Shown piece by piece: positions 10,601-18,913 of a DNA stretch of 64,000 bases. Below the pieces are notes generated by a model. That model did no database searches. It had not been told where the DNA came from and saw nothing but the letters and a program-made list of their open reading frames with translations. Source of the stretch: Pseudomonas sp. 102515 (GTDB lineage Bacteria; Pseudomonadota; Gammaproteobacteria; Pseudomonadales; Pseudomonadaceae); contig NZ_JAVHTY010000001.1 in assembly GCF_031085165.1 (NCBI RefSeq), forward strand, positions 930,001 to 994,000, in the 5' to 3' direction. Every line of letters begins with the position of its first letter. Within the stretch, counting starts at the first letter, position 1. The position numbers were made by a program, and so were the translations under genes.

Positions 10601-11621
10601 CGATCTGCTCGGCGTCGTAGCGCTGGTGGCGACGCATCTTCTTGAGTTCGGCGGCCAGCATGGCGGCGAGTTGCGGCAGCGTCTGGGTCGAGTCGGTGCG
10701 CACGCCCAGAGGCAGGACGTTGAGCGTCGCGCCACCGGATTTGAGCGCCACCGAACCCATGCGTCTCATGAAGATGAAGCCGGCGCTGAAAGCCGACTGG
10801 CCGCTCAGACGAGCGAACCAGGTGGCGGCCAGGGCCACGGCCAGATCGGCCGGCGTCACCCCCTGGGCCTTCCCCTGCTCGGCCAATCTGGCGAAGACCG
10901 CGGCGGGCACCCGGGCGCGGGCTTCCACCACCCGCGGCGTGGGCACCTGCCCCGCCAGACTACCCGGAGCCAGGGACGCCGCTGGCGGCAAGGCCGCACC
11001 ACGCTCGCGCCAGAAGGCTTCGTCGCGCTCGCGCACGGCCGACTGCCGATAATCCTGGTATTCGCGCACCACCTCGGCAAAGGACACGAACGGCGAAGGC
11101 TCGGTCGTCTCGCCCCGTACCGCGGCGCTGTATAGGGCCGCCACCCGTTTGGCCAGGGCGGCGAAGCCATAGCCATCGATCAGCAGGTGGTGATAGCGCT
11201 GGTACCAGAACAGGTGATCGTCACCCAGCTGGTAGATCCGGTTGAGCCACAGCGGACCGCCACTGGTGGCCCGCAGGTCGCCGTCGAGATCGACGCGGAT
11301 GGCCGCCCGCGCCGCGCCTTCGGGATCGGCTGCCCCACGCAGGTCCAGCCACTCGGGCGCAGGGATGGCCATGTCGCTAGCGATCCACTGCACCAGCTCG
11401 CCCTCGCGCTCGGCGAACGTCAGCTGCAGGCTGTCCAGCTCGCCCAGGCCCTGGACGATGGCCGCCACCAGCGCCTGGGCATCGGTCGGCCCGCGCAACT
11501 CGACCAGATGGGCCACGGCGAAGGCGTTGGCGTGGGGCGACAGCTGATCGGCCAGCCAGATGCCGGGCTGGGCAGCGACCAGGGGCAGCTCGGGAAAGCG
11601 AGAACGGGGCGTAGAAGACAC
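7683..11621 (-). CDS. entF: enterobactin synthetase component F (NRPS)
   Basis: Activates L-serine and cyclises three dihydroxybenzoyl-serine units into enterobactin. From the GTG at 11621 (preceded by GGAG) the protein is 1312 residues; E. coli EntF has 1293. Domains in order: condensation with HHLLIDGYG near residue 143; adenylation with LYTSGSTGRPKG near 610 and the serine-pocket stretch FDVSVWEFFWP; carrier domain with the phosphopantetheine serine in GGHSLLAM near 1015; thioesterase with GYSLGG near 1147. Longer upstream readings extend over the ybdZ and fes region and lack homology. An 11-nt gap separates it from ybdZ. Confidence 0.95.
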   Translation of the reverse strand: MSSTPRSRFPELPLVAAQPGIWLADQLSPHANAFAVAHLVELRGPTDAQALVAAIVQGLGELDSLQLTFAEREGELVQWIASDMAIPAPEWLDLRGAADPEGAARAAIRVDLDGDLRATSGGPLWLNRIYQLGDDHLFWYQRYHHLLIDGYGFAALAKRVAALYSAAVRGETTEPSPFVSFAEVVREYQDYRQSAVRERDEAFWRERGAALPPAASLAPGSLAGQVPTPRVVEARARVPAAVFARLAEQGKAQGVTPADLAVALAATWFARLSGQSAFSAGFIFMRRMGSVALKSGGATLNVLPLGVRTDSTQTLPQLAAMLAAELKKMRRHQRYDAEQIARDLGRPGDAEPLTGPVINLKLFDFALDFAGVPGITHELASGPVRDLEIALYLEASGALDIKLLGNAERYAAELLQGHAERFGLLAGQFAGQAGLALGELDLLAPADRKWLAAINATRQPLPEATLTTLLADQAARTPDAPALADLQHAFSYRETRQQVLALAQRLSAAGVGRGDIVAVALPRSVFLSLALLATIELGAAYLPLDSGYPDERLQLMLDDARPRVLVTDASQRGRFLGLGEEQVLILDAPLEGPDHDPVFEGPRPGDPAYLLYTSGSTGRPKGVVVGHAAIVNRLLWMQDSYPIGAGDTVLQKTPSSFDVSVWEFFWPLLVGARLYLAPPEAHRDPAALQELFARERVTTVHFVPSMLAAFVASLDEPVAVACCASLRQVFCSGEALPTELARTWERRVGAPLHNLYGPTEAAVDVSYHPAHGAALAAVTGSSVPIGKPVWNTGLHILDERLRPVPPGVAGELYLSGVQLADGYRGRPDLTAARFIAAPDGQGERLYRTGDVARWLPEGVVEYLGRSDDQVKIRGQRIELAEIDHALLALPGVAQAVTHARVLGEAATATGGDARQLVGYLVAQPGAALDLERLRTRLGESLPPHLVPVALVELDALPLGATGKLDRKALPAPQGVARAASRPLAPGLESDLAAAFSEVLGCAIVGADDDFFALGGHSLLAMTLAANLRRRLGRPVSIGQIMVASSVARLARQLEQDAASATRAGFETLLPLRPGDGPRLFCFHPASGFAWQFSVLQRHLDPRWSLLGIQSPRPDGPLAQGADLEAVIQRHLRTLREVQPQGPYHLLGYSLGGTLAQGLAARLQAAGEEVAFLGLLDTYPPETQNWQEREGQRELDPEVLAEVNREREAFLAAQQGLADPALGEGAELFTTIEGNYADSVRLLATARSARFDGEALMFVARRTLPAGMDVKATWAPWITRLQAHEVDCAHVDIIAPAQLAQIGPVLNRALKAL

Positions 11622-11632
11622 AGGAACTCCAG

Positions 11633-11839
11633 TCAGGAAGGCAGGGAGACGACCGGGCGGATATCGCGCCAGTGGCTGGCGAGCCAGTCGTCGCAAGCGA
11701 CGCGCGGCGCCGGTCCGAACACCGGCTCCCAACCAGTGGGAACGGCCATGGCCTCCGGCCAGAGGCTGCACTGGCCCCGGGTATTGCGCAGGATCAGCAG
11801 CACCTGGGTGGGATCGTCGAAAGGATTGAGAGCGTCCAT
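11633..11839 (-). CDS. ybdZ: MbtH-like protein YbdZ
   Basis: Small partner required by many NRPS adenylation domains, here most likely EntF. The 68 residues carry the MbtH hallmarks: NPFDDP near the start, then SLWP, PTGW and a C-terminal WLASHW. A perfect GGAGG ribosome site precedes the ATG at 11839. It sits between fes and entF in the same operon, as ybdZ does in E. coli. Confidence 0.93.
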   Translation of the reverse strand: MDALNPFDDPTQVLLILRNTRGQCSLWPEAMAVPTGWEPVFGPAPRVACDDWLASHWRDIRPVVSLPS

Positions 11840-11860
11840 TGGACCTCCTGGCAGTAGGGA

Positions 11861-13114
11861 TTAGCGCTGGGCGTCGGCGGCGACCAGGGGTCGCCAGAGC
11901 TGGACCAGGCCATCGAGCAGCCCGCCGCGCCACCAGAGGGCGTCGTGGCCCCCGTCGATCTCGCGATAGTCGAGCGCGTGGCCCTGCTCGCGCAGGCGCG
12001 GCACCAGGGCGCGGGAGGCTTCGAGGATGGCCGGCTCGCGCAACCCGGCCTCGATGAACAGTCGCAAGGGGTGGTTGCTCCCCTGCCCGCTCGCCAGCGC
12101 CTCGAACAGCCGTCCCGGCGCGCCGCGCTGCGGCCACCAGAAGGACCCGGACTGGCTCAGGGCACAGCCGAAGCGTTCCGGCCAGTGCAAGGCGGCATAG
12201 AGCGCCGCCAGCCCGCCAAAGCTCTGTCCGGCGACGACCGTCGAGGACGGCGACGGGGCATGGGGCGCCCAGTCGCGCACCTGCGGCAGCAGCTCTTCCT
12301 GCAGCGCCAGCCAGAACGCCGGATTGCAGGGCAACTCGCCGCTGCGAAGGGCGCGGTCGCTGTTGTCGATCAGCAGATAGACCGCCTCAGGCAGTTGACC
12401 GGCAGCGGTAAGCTGCTGCAGCGGCGCGCCCACCGGCATCGTCTGCGCCCAGAACTGCCCATCCAGCAGGATGGCCAGCGGCCGATCAATAGGGGTGGTA
12501 TTACCGGTGGCGAAGACCCATACCGGGCGGCTGTTGCCCAGCCGCGCACTCTTCCATTGGTACTGCTGCAGACTCGGCCAGGCCGTTGGAGCCGGGCTGC
12601 GGTCGGCGTCGAAGGTCGCCCAGGCCGGCTGGGCAGGCGCCTCCGGCAAATGCACGCCCGACACCGCCAGCCCGCGCCCCCCCTGCCAGGCACGCCGCGG
12701 ATTGAGCCGATCGGCCTGGGCCAGGGGAAAGACGCTGCGCCACCAGAGGCGGATGCCTTGGAGGTCGGGGTGGACCTCGCTCTCGAAAGGCGCCGGCTCC
12801 CCGCTGGGGATCAGGCAGTAGCTGCCCCGCCAGCGGCCATCCAGTTCGGTCTCCCAGGCCCAGACATCGGTACCTGGCAAGCGCCCCAGGCTCTGCGGCA
12901 GGCCCGGCTGATGATGGTCGGTGACACCGGTGATGTTGAGCCAGACCCGCTGGGTGCTGGCACGCCCGGCCAGCCCTTCGGGATCGCGCCAGACAAAGGT
13001 CAGGCGATAGCGCCCGCCCGCGGTGGGCTCGATCAGCGGCGTGCCACGGCAGGCCACGGCCTGCCACCAGGGCTCGCTGCCCACGTCGTCCCGCTGGAAA
13101 AGTGAATCTTTCAT
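11861..13114 (-). CDS. fes: enterochelin esterase Fes
   Basis: Cytoplasmic esterase that hydrolyses the trilactone of ferric enterobactin to release iron. The protein aligns over its length with E. coli Fes: WWQAVACRGTP and ITGVTDHHQ near the start, the nucleophile serine in VVAGQSFGGLAALYA, SQSGSFWWPQRG, and the C-terminal DGGHDALWWRGGL. I chose the ATG at 13114 (417 residues) because it best matches the E. coli N-terminus; in-frame ATGs at 13129, 13147 and 13156 cannot be excluded, and none has a strong ribosome site. A 14-bp-arm hairpin separates it from the receptor gene upstream. Confidence 0.93.
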   Translation of the reverse strand: MKDSLFQRDDVGSEPWWQAVACRGTPLIEPTAGGRYRLTFVWRDPEGLAGRASTQRVWLNITGVTDHHQPGLPQSLGRLPGTDVWAWETELDGRWRGSYCLIPSGEPAPFESEVHPDLQGIRLWWRSVFPLAQADRLNPRRAWQGGRGLAVSGVHLPEAPAQPAWATFDADRSPAPTAWPSLQQYQWKSARLGNSRPVWVFATGNTTPIDRPLAILLDGQFWAQTMPVGAPLQQLTAAGQLPEAVYLLIDNSDRALRSGELPCNPAFWLALQEELLPQVRDWAPHAPSPSSTVVAGQSFGGLAALYAALHWPERFGCALSQSGSFWWPQRGAPGRLFEALASGQGSNHPLRLFIEAGLREPAILEASRALVPRLREQGHALDYREIDGGHDALWWRGGLLDGLVQLWRPLVAADAQR

Positions 13115-13162
13115 CGCATCAAGGTACATCGTCGCAAGGATCGTCATGGCCTGCATCGCGCC

Positions 13163-13191
13163 GGCCTACCCGAGCCAGGCTCGGGTAGGCC
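13163..13191 (-). terminator. strong hairpin between receptor gene and fes
   Basis: A perfect palindrome with 14-bp arms around a single central base (GGCCTACCCGAGCC / GGCTCGGGTAGGCC). It lies 6 nt beyond the receptor stop codon and about 50 nt before fes. No T-run follows on the minus strand, so it may attenuate, stabilise or process the transcript rather than fully terminate it. Confidence 0.55.
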
Positions 13192-13197
13192 TGGACC

Positions 13198-15387
13198 TCA
13201 GAAGTCGTAGCGCGCCCCGACCATCACGCTGCGCGAGGGGCCCTGGAAGTTGAAGGTGGAAACCGAACCTACGCGCGACCAGTATTCCTTGTCGAGGAGG
13301 TTGTTCACGTCCAGGGTCGCGGTCAGTTGCTTGGTGACCGGATAGGAGAACTTGGCATCCACCGTGGCATAGCCCGGCGCGGAGACGGTGACCCCGGAGG
13401 TCTGGTTGGTCTGGGAGAAATCGCTCATGGCGGTCACCCCGCCGCCGATGCTCAGGCCGGTCAGCGGACCACCCGCCAGGGTGTATTTGGTCCACAGCGA
13501 GGCCATGTGCTTGGGCATGGCTTCGAACAGGGTGTTGCCATCGCCGCTGAGGTTCTGGGTATCCATGTAGGTGTAGCCGGCGAGCATTTCCCACTGGTCG
13601 GTGAGCTTGCCGCTGACCTCGATCTCGGCGCCCTTCACCCGCGTCTTGCCGGATGCTTCGGAATAGGTGGTGATCGCAAGACCATTGGCATCGAAGGGCG
13701 TGGACGCGCGGTTCTCGTCGGTCAGTTGGAAGACCGACAGGCGCGCATTCATGTCGCCGTTGAAATAGCTGCCCTTGATGCCGACTTCGTACTGGTCGCC
13801 CTCGCGCGGATCGATGGCCTTGCCCTGGGCATCCAGCTCGCTCTGTGGCTTGTACACCTTCGAATAGCTGGCATAGAGGGAATGGTAGTCGTCCAGGTCG
13901 TAGACGGTACCCAGATAGGGAGTGACGAATCCGCTGTGCTTCTGGCTTTCCCCCGCCTCGGCGCCGCTGGCCAGGGTGGTGGTGTAGGCATCGCCCTTGT
14001 ACCAGGAAACGCGCGCGCCGCCGATCAGCGCCAGGCGCTCGATGGGGCGGAAGGTGACCTTGGAATAGAGGCCGAATTCGCGATCCTCGCTGCTGAAGTC
14101 GGTCTGGTAGGCGCGCGCCGGCTTGGCGAAGCGGGTCGGCGAATAGCTGTTCACATTGACCGTACCCAGGACGCTGTTGCCGTTCTGGTAGTCGGTGTCG
14201 TAGTGCTTGTAGTCGGTACCCACGACGAATTCGCTGACCTGACCCAATGCCTCGAACGGCTGGCTGTAGCTGGCGTCGAGCGAATAGGCATCCTGCTCGA
14301 AGTCCCGGGTACTGGCACGGATGCTGGTGTTGCCGTTGGCCTGCACCGCCCCGCCGGTGAAGGCATAGAGGTAGTCCGCCTCCCGGTGCGACGCCCGGGC
14401 GGCGATGCGCCCGTAGCCGCCATTGTCGAATCTGTGGGTCAGCTCGAAGATGCCGTCGGTGGTCTTGCCGTCGAAGTAATTCCAGTCCGCCCCCAGGAAA
14501 CGCGACTGGCTGATGTCCAGCAGATTGCCCTGGGTATCGGTGGGATAGCCATTGTGCGGGGTGACGTTCTTGACCTGGTGGATCAGGCCGAAGGAGATCT
14601 GGGTGGCGTCGGACAGGTCGATGTCCAGGTCGCCATAGTAGCTCTGGTCGGTGTTGGCGTTGTAGTCCACCTCGCCATTGGTGTCGGCGCGGGAGGCGAC
14701 GAAGCGACCCCGCACATTCTTGCTCTCGGTGAGCGGACCGGCCAGGTCGATTTCCTGGTAGTTGGTGTCCCAGGAACCGTAGCGCCCGGTGATGTGCCCC
14801 TGGAAGTCCTCGGTACCGCGCTTGCGCACCATGTTGACGATGCCGCCCAGCTCGCTGGTGCTGTTGAACAGCCCGGAGGGCCCGCGCATGATCTCGACCC
14901 GGTCGAAGGGCGAAAGGATGGGTACGGTGCCGAAGATGCTGGTCATGGGCGCCGGCAGGCCGTCGATGTTGTATTCGTCGTACTCGTAACCACGCGAATA
15001 GATGGAGGAACGCCCGCTGTCGTTGGTCAGCACCCGCAGGCCGGCGGTGGACTTGGCCAGCTCGTCCAGGGTGTTGAAGTTGCGGTCCTTGATGTAGTCG
15101 CTGGTGTAGGAGGTGATCGACTGGGGAATGTCACGCAGGGCGGCCGGCGTCTTGGTGCCCACGGTCGCCGAATCCACGGTATAGCCGCCGGTCTGTTCCG
15201 AGGGCGCCATGTCGTAGAGGCGGTTGCCTTCGATGGTCAGGGTGTCCAGTTCCGTGGCGTTCTGCTCGGCCACCGTGGCGGCCAGGGCCGTCAGCGGAAA
15301 GGGAATCAGCGCGCCGATCAGGAGCAGCTGACGGAGAGCCCCGCGGCGAAGGCGGACGGGCTGGCAGAGGGTTCCTTGGGTGTTCAT
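13198..15387 (-). CDS. TonB-dependent siderophore receptor, FhuE/FpvA-like
   Basis: Outer-membrane ferric-siderophore receptor. From the ATG at 15387 (AAGGA ribosome site) it is 729 residues, with a signal peptide ending near TALAAT, a TonB-box-like segment (LDTLTIEG), a plug domain with IPQSITSYTSDYIKDRN and GYEYDEYNIDGLP, and a 22-strand barrel ending in phenylalanine. These plug motifs are typical of the FhuE/FoxA/FpvA class (TIGR01783), not of FepA/PfeA. It occupies the place of fepA in an enterobactin-type locus and is probably co-oriented with fes-ybdZ-entF. A Fur-like site lies about 90 nt upstream. The real ligand is uncertain. Confidence 0.88.
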   Translation of the reverse strand: MNTQGTLCQPVRLRRGALRQLLLIGALIPFPLTALAATVAEQNATELDTLTIEGNRLYDMAPSEQTGGYTVDSATVGTKTPAALRDIPQSITSYTSDYIKDRNFNTLDELAKSTAGLRVLTNDSGRSSIYSRGYEYDEYNIDGLPAPMTSIFGTVPILSPFDRVEIMRGPSGLFNSTSELGGIVNMVRKRGTEDFQGHITGRYGSWDTNYQEIDLAGPLTESKNVRGRFVASRADTNGEVDYNANTDQSYYGDLDIDLSDATQISFGLIHQVKNVTPHNGYPTDTQGNLLDISQSRFLGADWNYFDGKTTDGIFELTHRFDNGGYGRIAARASHREADYLYAFTGGAVQANGNTSIRASTRDFEQDAYSLDASYSQPFEALGQVSEFVVGTDYKHYDTDYQNGNSVLGTVNVNSYSPTRFAKPARAYQTDFSSEDREFGLYSKVTFRPIERLALIGGARVSWYKGDAYTTTLASGAEAGESQKHSGFVTPYLGTVYDLDDYHSLYASYSKVYKPQSELDAQGKAIDPREGDQYEVGIKGSYFNGDMNARLSVFQLTDENRASTPFDANGLAITTYSEASGKTRVKGAEIEVSGKLTDQWEMLAGYTYMDTQNLSGDGNTLFEAMPKHMASLWTKYTLAGGPLTGLSIGGGVTAMSDFSQTNQTSGVTVSAPGYATVDAKFSYPVTKQLTATLDVNNLLDKEYWSRVGSVSTFNFQGPSRSVMVGARYDF

Positions 15388-15476
15388 GGTGATCCTTGTG
15401 ACCGTGGCGTTGCAGCCGACGCCGTGCACTTGAAGGCTGCTCTTCGCGGTATCCCGCGAGGGTCATCACTTTAAAT

Positions 15477-15495
15477 GATAAAAACTCTCATTATC
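15477..15495 (-). promoter_or_regulatory. Fur box upstream of the siderophore receptor
   Basis: GATAAAAACTCTCATTATC matches the 19-bp Fur consensus at 14 positions, with both outer half-sites (GATAA, CATTATC) intact. It lies 90 nt upstream of the receptor ATG in an AT-rich patch. Confidence 0.7.
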
Positions 15496-15676
15496 AAATG
15501 TTACGGTAAGCAATAGCTGTTCGCATCGCGAATGCCAGGCAGCCGTGATCCACGCCCAGAGCTCAGGACGGCATCAGGAAGGAATGCAGGAAAGAGGCAT
15601 CACCGGGCCGAAAAGGTCCGGTCACAGGATCGAGCTGATCCTGAACGGGCCGCGCAGTGAGAAGCCTGGCGGTGGT

Positions 15677-15940
15677 TTAGAGGCCGGAGACCGCCGGGGT
15701 CTTGGCTGCCACCTGGCCGATCACCGGACTGGGCAGCCGGCAGACGATTTCGCCGATGGCGTTCATTCGCGCCAGGCCACCGTCACCCTTGCAGGCGTGA
15801 TAGTCGGCGAGATGTTCGGAGGGCGAGTTGCGCAGGCCCTGATCGACAGCGATCACCAGCGCGATGACGCCCAGGCCCAGGGCGACGATTTCGAGCGTGC
15901 TGCGGGCACGATACCAGTGGATCGGTCGCGAAAGGCTCAT
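15677..15940 (-). CDS. small single-span membrane protein of unknown function
   Basis: An 87-residue reading frame with a GGAG ribosome site before the ATG at 15940. One hydrophobic helix (about residues 16-32, IVALGLGVIALVIAVDQ) is followed by a short polar tail containing two cysteines (DYHACKGD, EIVCRLP), which would be periplasmic if the N-terminus is inside. I do not recognise the family. It stands alone between the receptor gene and a small lipoprotein gene. The ribosome site and sharp hydrophobic segment support coding; no partner is suggested. Confidence 0.55.
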   Translation of the reverse strand: MSLSRPIHWYRARSTLEIVALGLGVIALVIAVDQGLRNSPSEHLADYHACKGDGGLARMNAIGEIVCRLPSPVIGQVAAKTPAVSGL

Positions 15941-16252
15941 GGCGGCTCCGGAGGCTGGACGAATGATGGCGAAGTGGCCCCTACTCTAATCGTCCTGGCC
16001 CGGATGTAAACAGCCGTTGCTCGCCTGGACGATAGCTGTCGTCGGCGAGCCCAGGCCCGTTTTCGGCGCCTCCGGTCAGAGCCTTGGTCCGGCCCTCCTC
16101 CTCTCGCCCTCCGGATGCTCCACCAACGGGAGCGTCACGAGCCGATTTCCCTGGACATGAAAGAAGGTGCTAAGCCCTCCTGCGGCAGGCCTCGCCCCTC
16201 GCATCGCCCCGCGACTGCCGGTCCGAAACCGGCAGCCGATCGAGGTCAAGAC

Positions 16253-16534
16253 TCAGGGATTTTCCTTGCTGGGCGTCTTGATATAGCCGGGCACGGCGGA
16301 ATCGGGGGGTGCGTTGCGCCCTTCGGTAGCCGCGGCTCCATTGGCCTGGGCCCGATCCTCCTGCGCCTTGGCCTGCTCCTGGGAGGCCCGCTCGACCTTG
16401 CCTTCGGCCGCCTTCTCCTGGGCCTTCTGGCTATGGGCCTGGGCCTCCTGGGCGTGGTCTTCGGAGGTCTTGTCGCACGCCGTCAGGGTTGCGGCGGTAG
16501 CCAGTACGAGGGAGCACAACAGAGCTTTGGACAT
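16253..16534 (-). CDS. small putative lipoprotein, Ala/Gln/Lys-rich
   Basis: A 93-residue protein with a lipoprotein signal peptide: MSK, hydrophobic core, then LTAC as lipobox with the acylated cysteine near residue 20. The mature part is short, highly charged and helical (repeated AQ, AK, AE and QE units), resembling small Lpp- or entericidin-like envelope proteins in composition only. An AGGA ribosome site precedes the ATG at 16534. On this strand the same frame stays open far upstream, but that is antisense to the chemoreceptor gene and not coding. Function unknown. Confidence 0.7.
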   Translation of the reverse strand: MSKALLCSLVLATAATLTACDKTSEDHAQEAQAHSQKAQEKAAEGKVERASQEQAKAQEDRAQANGAAATEGRNAPPDSAVPGYIKTPSKENP

Positions 16535-16912
16535 CGGGTATTCCTGAGAAAAGAGACCTTTCAGGGACCTGGAGAAGCACGGGTTGGTTTCTGGCCGGGC
16601 ACTCGAGCATCGCAACCTGAGGTGTCCGTCGCACGGTGGCGCTATTCGAGCCCCCGACCCGTGCCTGGCCGTCAGGGGATGCAGCTGCCCGTCCAGCACG
16701 CGAAACGGCACGCCAGGCTCTGGCGCGAGCGCTGGCGGGTGTCGACGACAGCTGATCGCCCGGCGAAGGCCGCACGTCCGCAGACCTGCGGAAAGGTCAG
16801 GGGATAAGACTAGGCTGCGGTGATGTTGGCCATGGACAGGCATCGAGACGCACGATGACGCTCGCCGCCGGTGGCCTCCTGCCTCAACACCGATAACAAG
16901 CAGGGAACAACC
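16535..16912. other. gene-free stretch before the first chemoreceptor gene
   Basis: About 380 bases between the divergent lipoprotein and chemoreceptor genes. I see no RNA gene, no repeat and no convincing sigma-28 promoter, although CCGATAA occurs near 16890 without a matching TAAA at the right spacing. Confidence 0.5.
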
Positions 16913-18898
16913 ATGACGCTTCTTCAACGGGTAGTCGGCGGCATTGCACTTCTGGTGCTCTTGCTGCTGGGCATCGTCGCCGTGAGCTTCACCAGTACCC
17001 AGTCGATCCATGAGCGCCTGACGGTCATCACCGAGCAATCCGCGCCGCTCGGCCAGGCCGTCGGCGAAATCAACGTGCAGCTGCTGGGTGCCAACCAGAC
17101 CCTGCTCAGTCTGCTGGCCGAGACCGATTCCGCCCCGATCGCCACGCACGAGAGGCAATTCCAGCAGCAGTTCGCCGACTACCTGCAGTTGCACCAGCGC
17201 TTGCCGGCGCTGTTGCGCGACCATGACCAACTGACCCAGGCGCTCGATCAGGAGCGGAAGCTGGGCAACGCCTATGGCGACCAGGCGAAAACCCTCATCG
17301 ACAGCTACCGCCAGCTGGTCGCCATCCGCCGCGAAACCCGCACCCTGCAGGGCTATGCCACCCCGGAGGCCAATCGGCTGTCCAGCTACCTGCAGGCCTA
17401 CAGTGCGCAACAGAAGGCCGAAGGCGCCGCCGCGGCGGTCCGCGCCGCCCAGATGCTGCTGATCGAGACGGACAAGACCTATGCCGCCTTCGCGGCCCAG
17501 GCGGCCCGCCTGGATCTGCCAGGCCTGGCGGTGACGCTCGACCAGCAGCAGGATGTCATCACGGATCGGCTGCGCGCCCTGGCCGCCATCGACGAGCGCA
17601 GCGCGCGCATCGTGGGAGTGATGGTCACCCGTCTGCTGCACGAGATGACCGCGCCCGATGGCCTGCGCCAGGCCTATGAGCGGCAGGCCGCGGCCGAGGC
17701 CCAGTTCGACGCCCAGCGCCAGCGTACCGGCACCGCCCTGCAGGCGACCCTGGATGCGCTGCGTACCCTCAGCGCCGGTGCCGTCGCCGTGGCGCAGCAA
17801 GCCAAGAGCGATACCGATGCCAGCGTGACCACCAGCCGCCAGGTTCTGGCCATCGTTGCCCTGCTGGCGATCTGCGCCGCCGTGATCATCGGCCTGTGGG
17901 TCGCACGCGGCCTGCGACGCCCCCTGCAGGCGTTCCGCGACTCGCTGCGCCGGGTCACGGCCGGCGATCTGCGGGTCCAGTTCGATGTGCGTCGCAAGGA
18001 CGAATTCAGCGAACTGGGCGGCTATCTCAACGAGTTGATCCGCTCGCTGCAGACCACGGTGGAGACCCTCACCCAGTCGGCCGACGACCTCCGGCGTACC
18101 GCCCAAGCCAATGCCGACATCAGTGCCAGTACCACCCGCGCCGTGGAGGAGCAGACCGAGCGTCTCGGCTCCGCCGCCTCGGCGATGACCCAGATGGAAA
18201 GCACCGTGGCCGAGGTGGCCCAGCGCGCCATCGACACCAAGGCTGCGGTCGACCACACCTTCGAACTGAGCACGGCGACCGGCACCACCGTCGCCGAGAC
18301 CATCGACAGCATCCAGCGCCAGGCTCGGCAGATCCAGGTCGCCGCCCAGGCCACCGATGAATTGCAGGGCTACGGCCAGAGCATCGACGGCATCGTCGAC
18401 GCCATCCGCAACATCGCCGAGCAGACCAACCTGCTCGCCCTCAACGCCGCCATCGAAGCCGCCCGCGCCGGTGAGCAGGGCCGCGGCTTCGCCGTGGTCG
18501 CCGACGAGGTACGTTCCCTCGCCAGTCGTACCCAGGCCTCCACCAGCGAGATCCAGCAACAGATCGAACAGATGCAGCAGAAGATCCATTCGGTGGTGGA
18601 CATCATGGGGGTGAGCCGCGCCCAGTCCGGGGAGTGCGTGCAACTGGCCTCCTCCGCCCGAGAAGCCCTGCAAAGCATGAGCCAGGCGGTCGGCACCATC
18701 CGCGAGATGAATACCCAGATCGCCGCTGCCACCGAAGAGCAGAGCGCCACCGTGCAGGAAACCAGCCGCATGATGGTGCAGATCAACGACGCCGCGCTCA
18801 GGGCTGCCGAAGGTGCCGACAGCGCCGCGCAGAGCAGCGAGGACCTCTCGCTCATGGCCAGCCGGCAGCGCGAGCTGCTGCAACGTTTCAGTGTCTGA
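16913..18898 (+). CDS. methyl-accepting chemotaxis protein
   Basis: Transmembrane chemoreceptor signalling to CheA/CheW. From the ATG at 16913 (CAGGGA upstream) it has 661 residues: TM1 about 4-27, a long all-helical periplasmic domain, TM2 about 309-330, HAMP, and a cytoplasmic hairpin with the conserved tip [19 protein letters not shown] near residue 502. The sensor domain is large and helical, of the kind able to bind a periplasmic protein rather than a small ligand directly; this is inference. The next gene, 15 nt downstream, encodes an orphan periplasmic binding protein, a likely sensory partner. Confidence 0.93.
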   Translation: MTLLQRVVGGIALLVLLLLGIVAVSFTSTQSIHERLTVITEQSAPLGQAVGEINVQLLGANQTLLSLLAETDSAPIATHERQFQQQFADYLQLHQRLPALLRDHDQLTQALDQERKLGNAYGDQAKTLIDSYRQLVAIRRETRTLQGYATPEANRLSSYLQAYSAQQKAEGAAAAVRAAQMLLIETDKTYAAFAAQAARLDLPGLAVTLDQQQDVITDRLRALAAIDERSARIVGVMVTRLLHEMTAPDGLRQAYERQAAAEAQFDAQRQRTGTALQATLDALRTLSAGAVAVAQQAKSDTDASVTTSRQVLAIVALLAICAAVIIGLWVARGLRRPLQAFRDSLRRVTAGDLRVQFDVRRKDEFSELGGYLNELIRSLQTTVETLTQSADDLRRTAQANADISASTTRAVEEQTERLGSAASAMTQMESTVAEVAQRAIDTKAAVDHTFELSTATGTTVAETIDSIQRQARQIQVAAQATDELQGYGQSIDGIVDAIRNIAEQTNLLALNAAIEAARAGEQGRGFAVVADEVRSLASRTQASTSEIQQQIEQMQQKIHSVVDIMGVSRAQSGECVQLASSAREALQSMSQAVGTIREMNTQIAAATEEQSATVQETSRMMVQINDAALRAAEGADSAAQSSEDLSLMASRQRELLQRFSV

Positions 18899-18913
18899 CC
18901 GGGGGACCGACTC

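Noticed and set aside
8328-11135. 935-codon open frame on the plus strand
   Set aside because: Antisense to entF; low-complexity Gly/Gln/Arg composition typical of shadow frames in GC-rich DNA.
16860-16912. Sigma-28 (FliA) promoter for the first chemoreceptor
   Set aside because: CCGATAA is present near 16890, but no TAAA element occurs about 15 bases upstream. A similar try at 24380-24395 has the wrong spacing.
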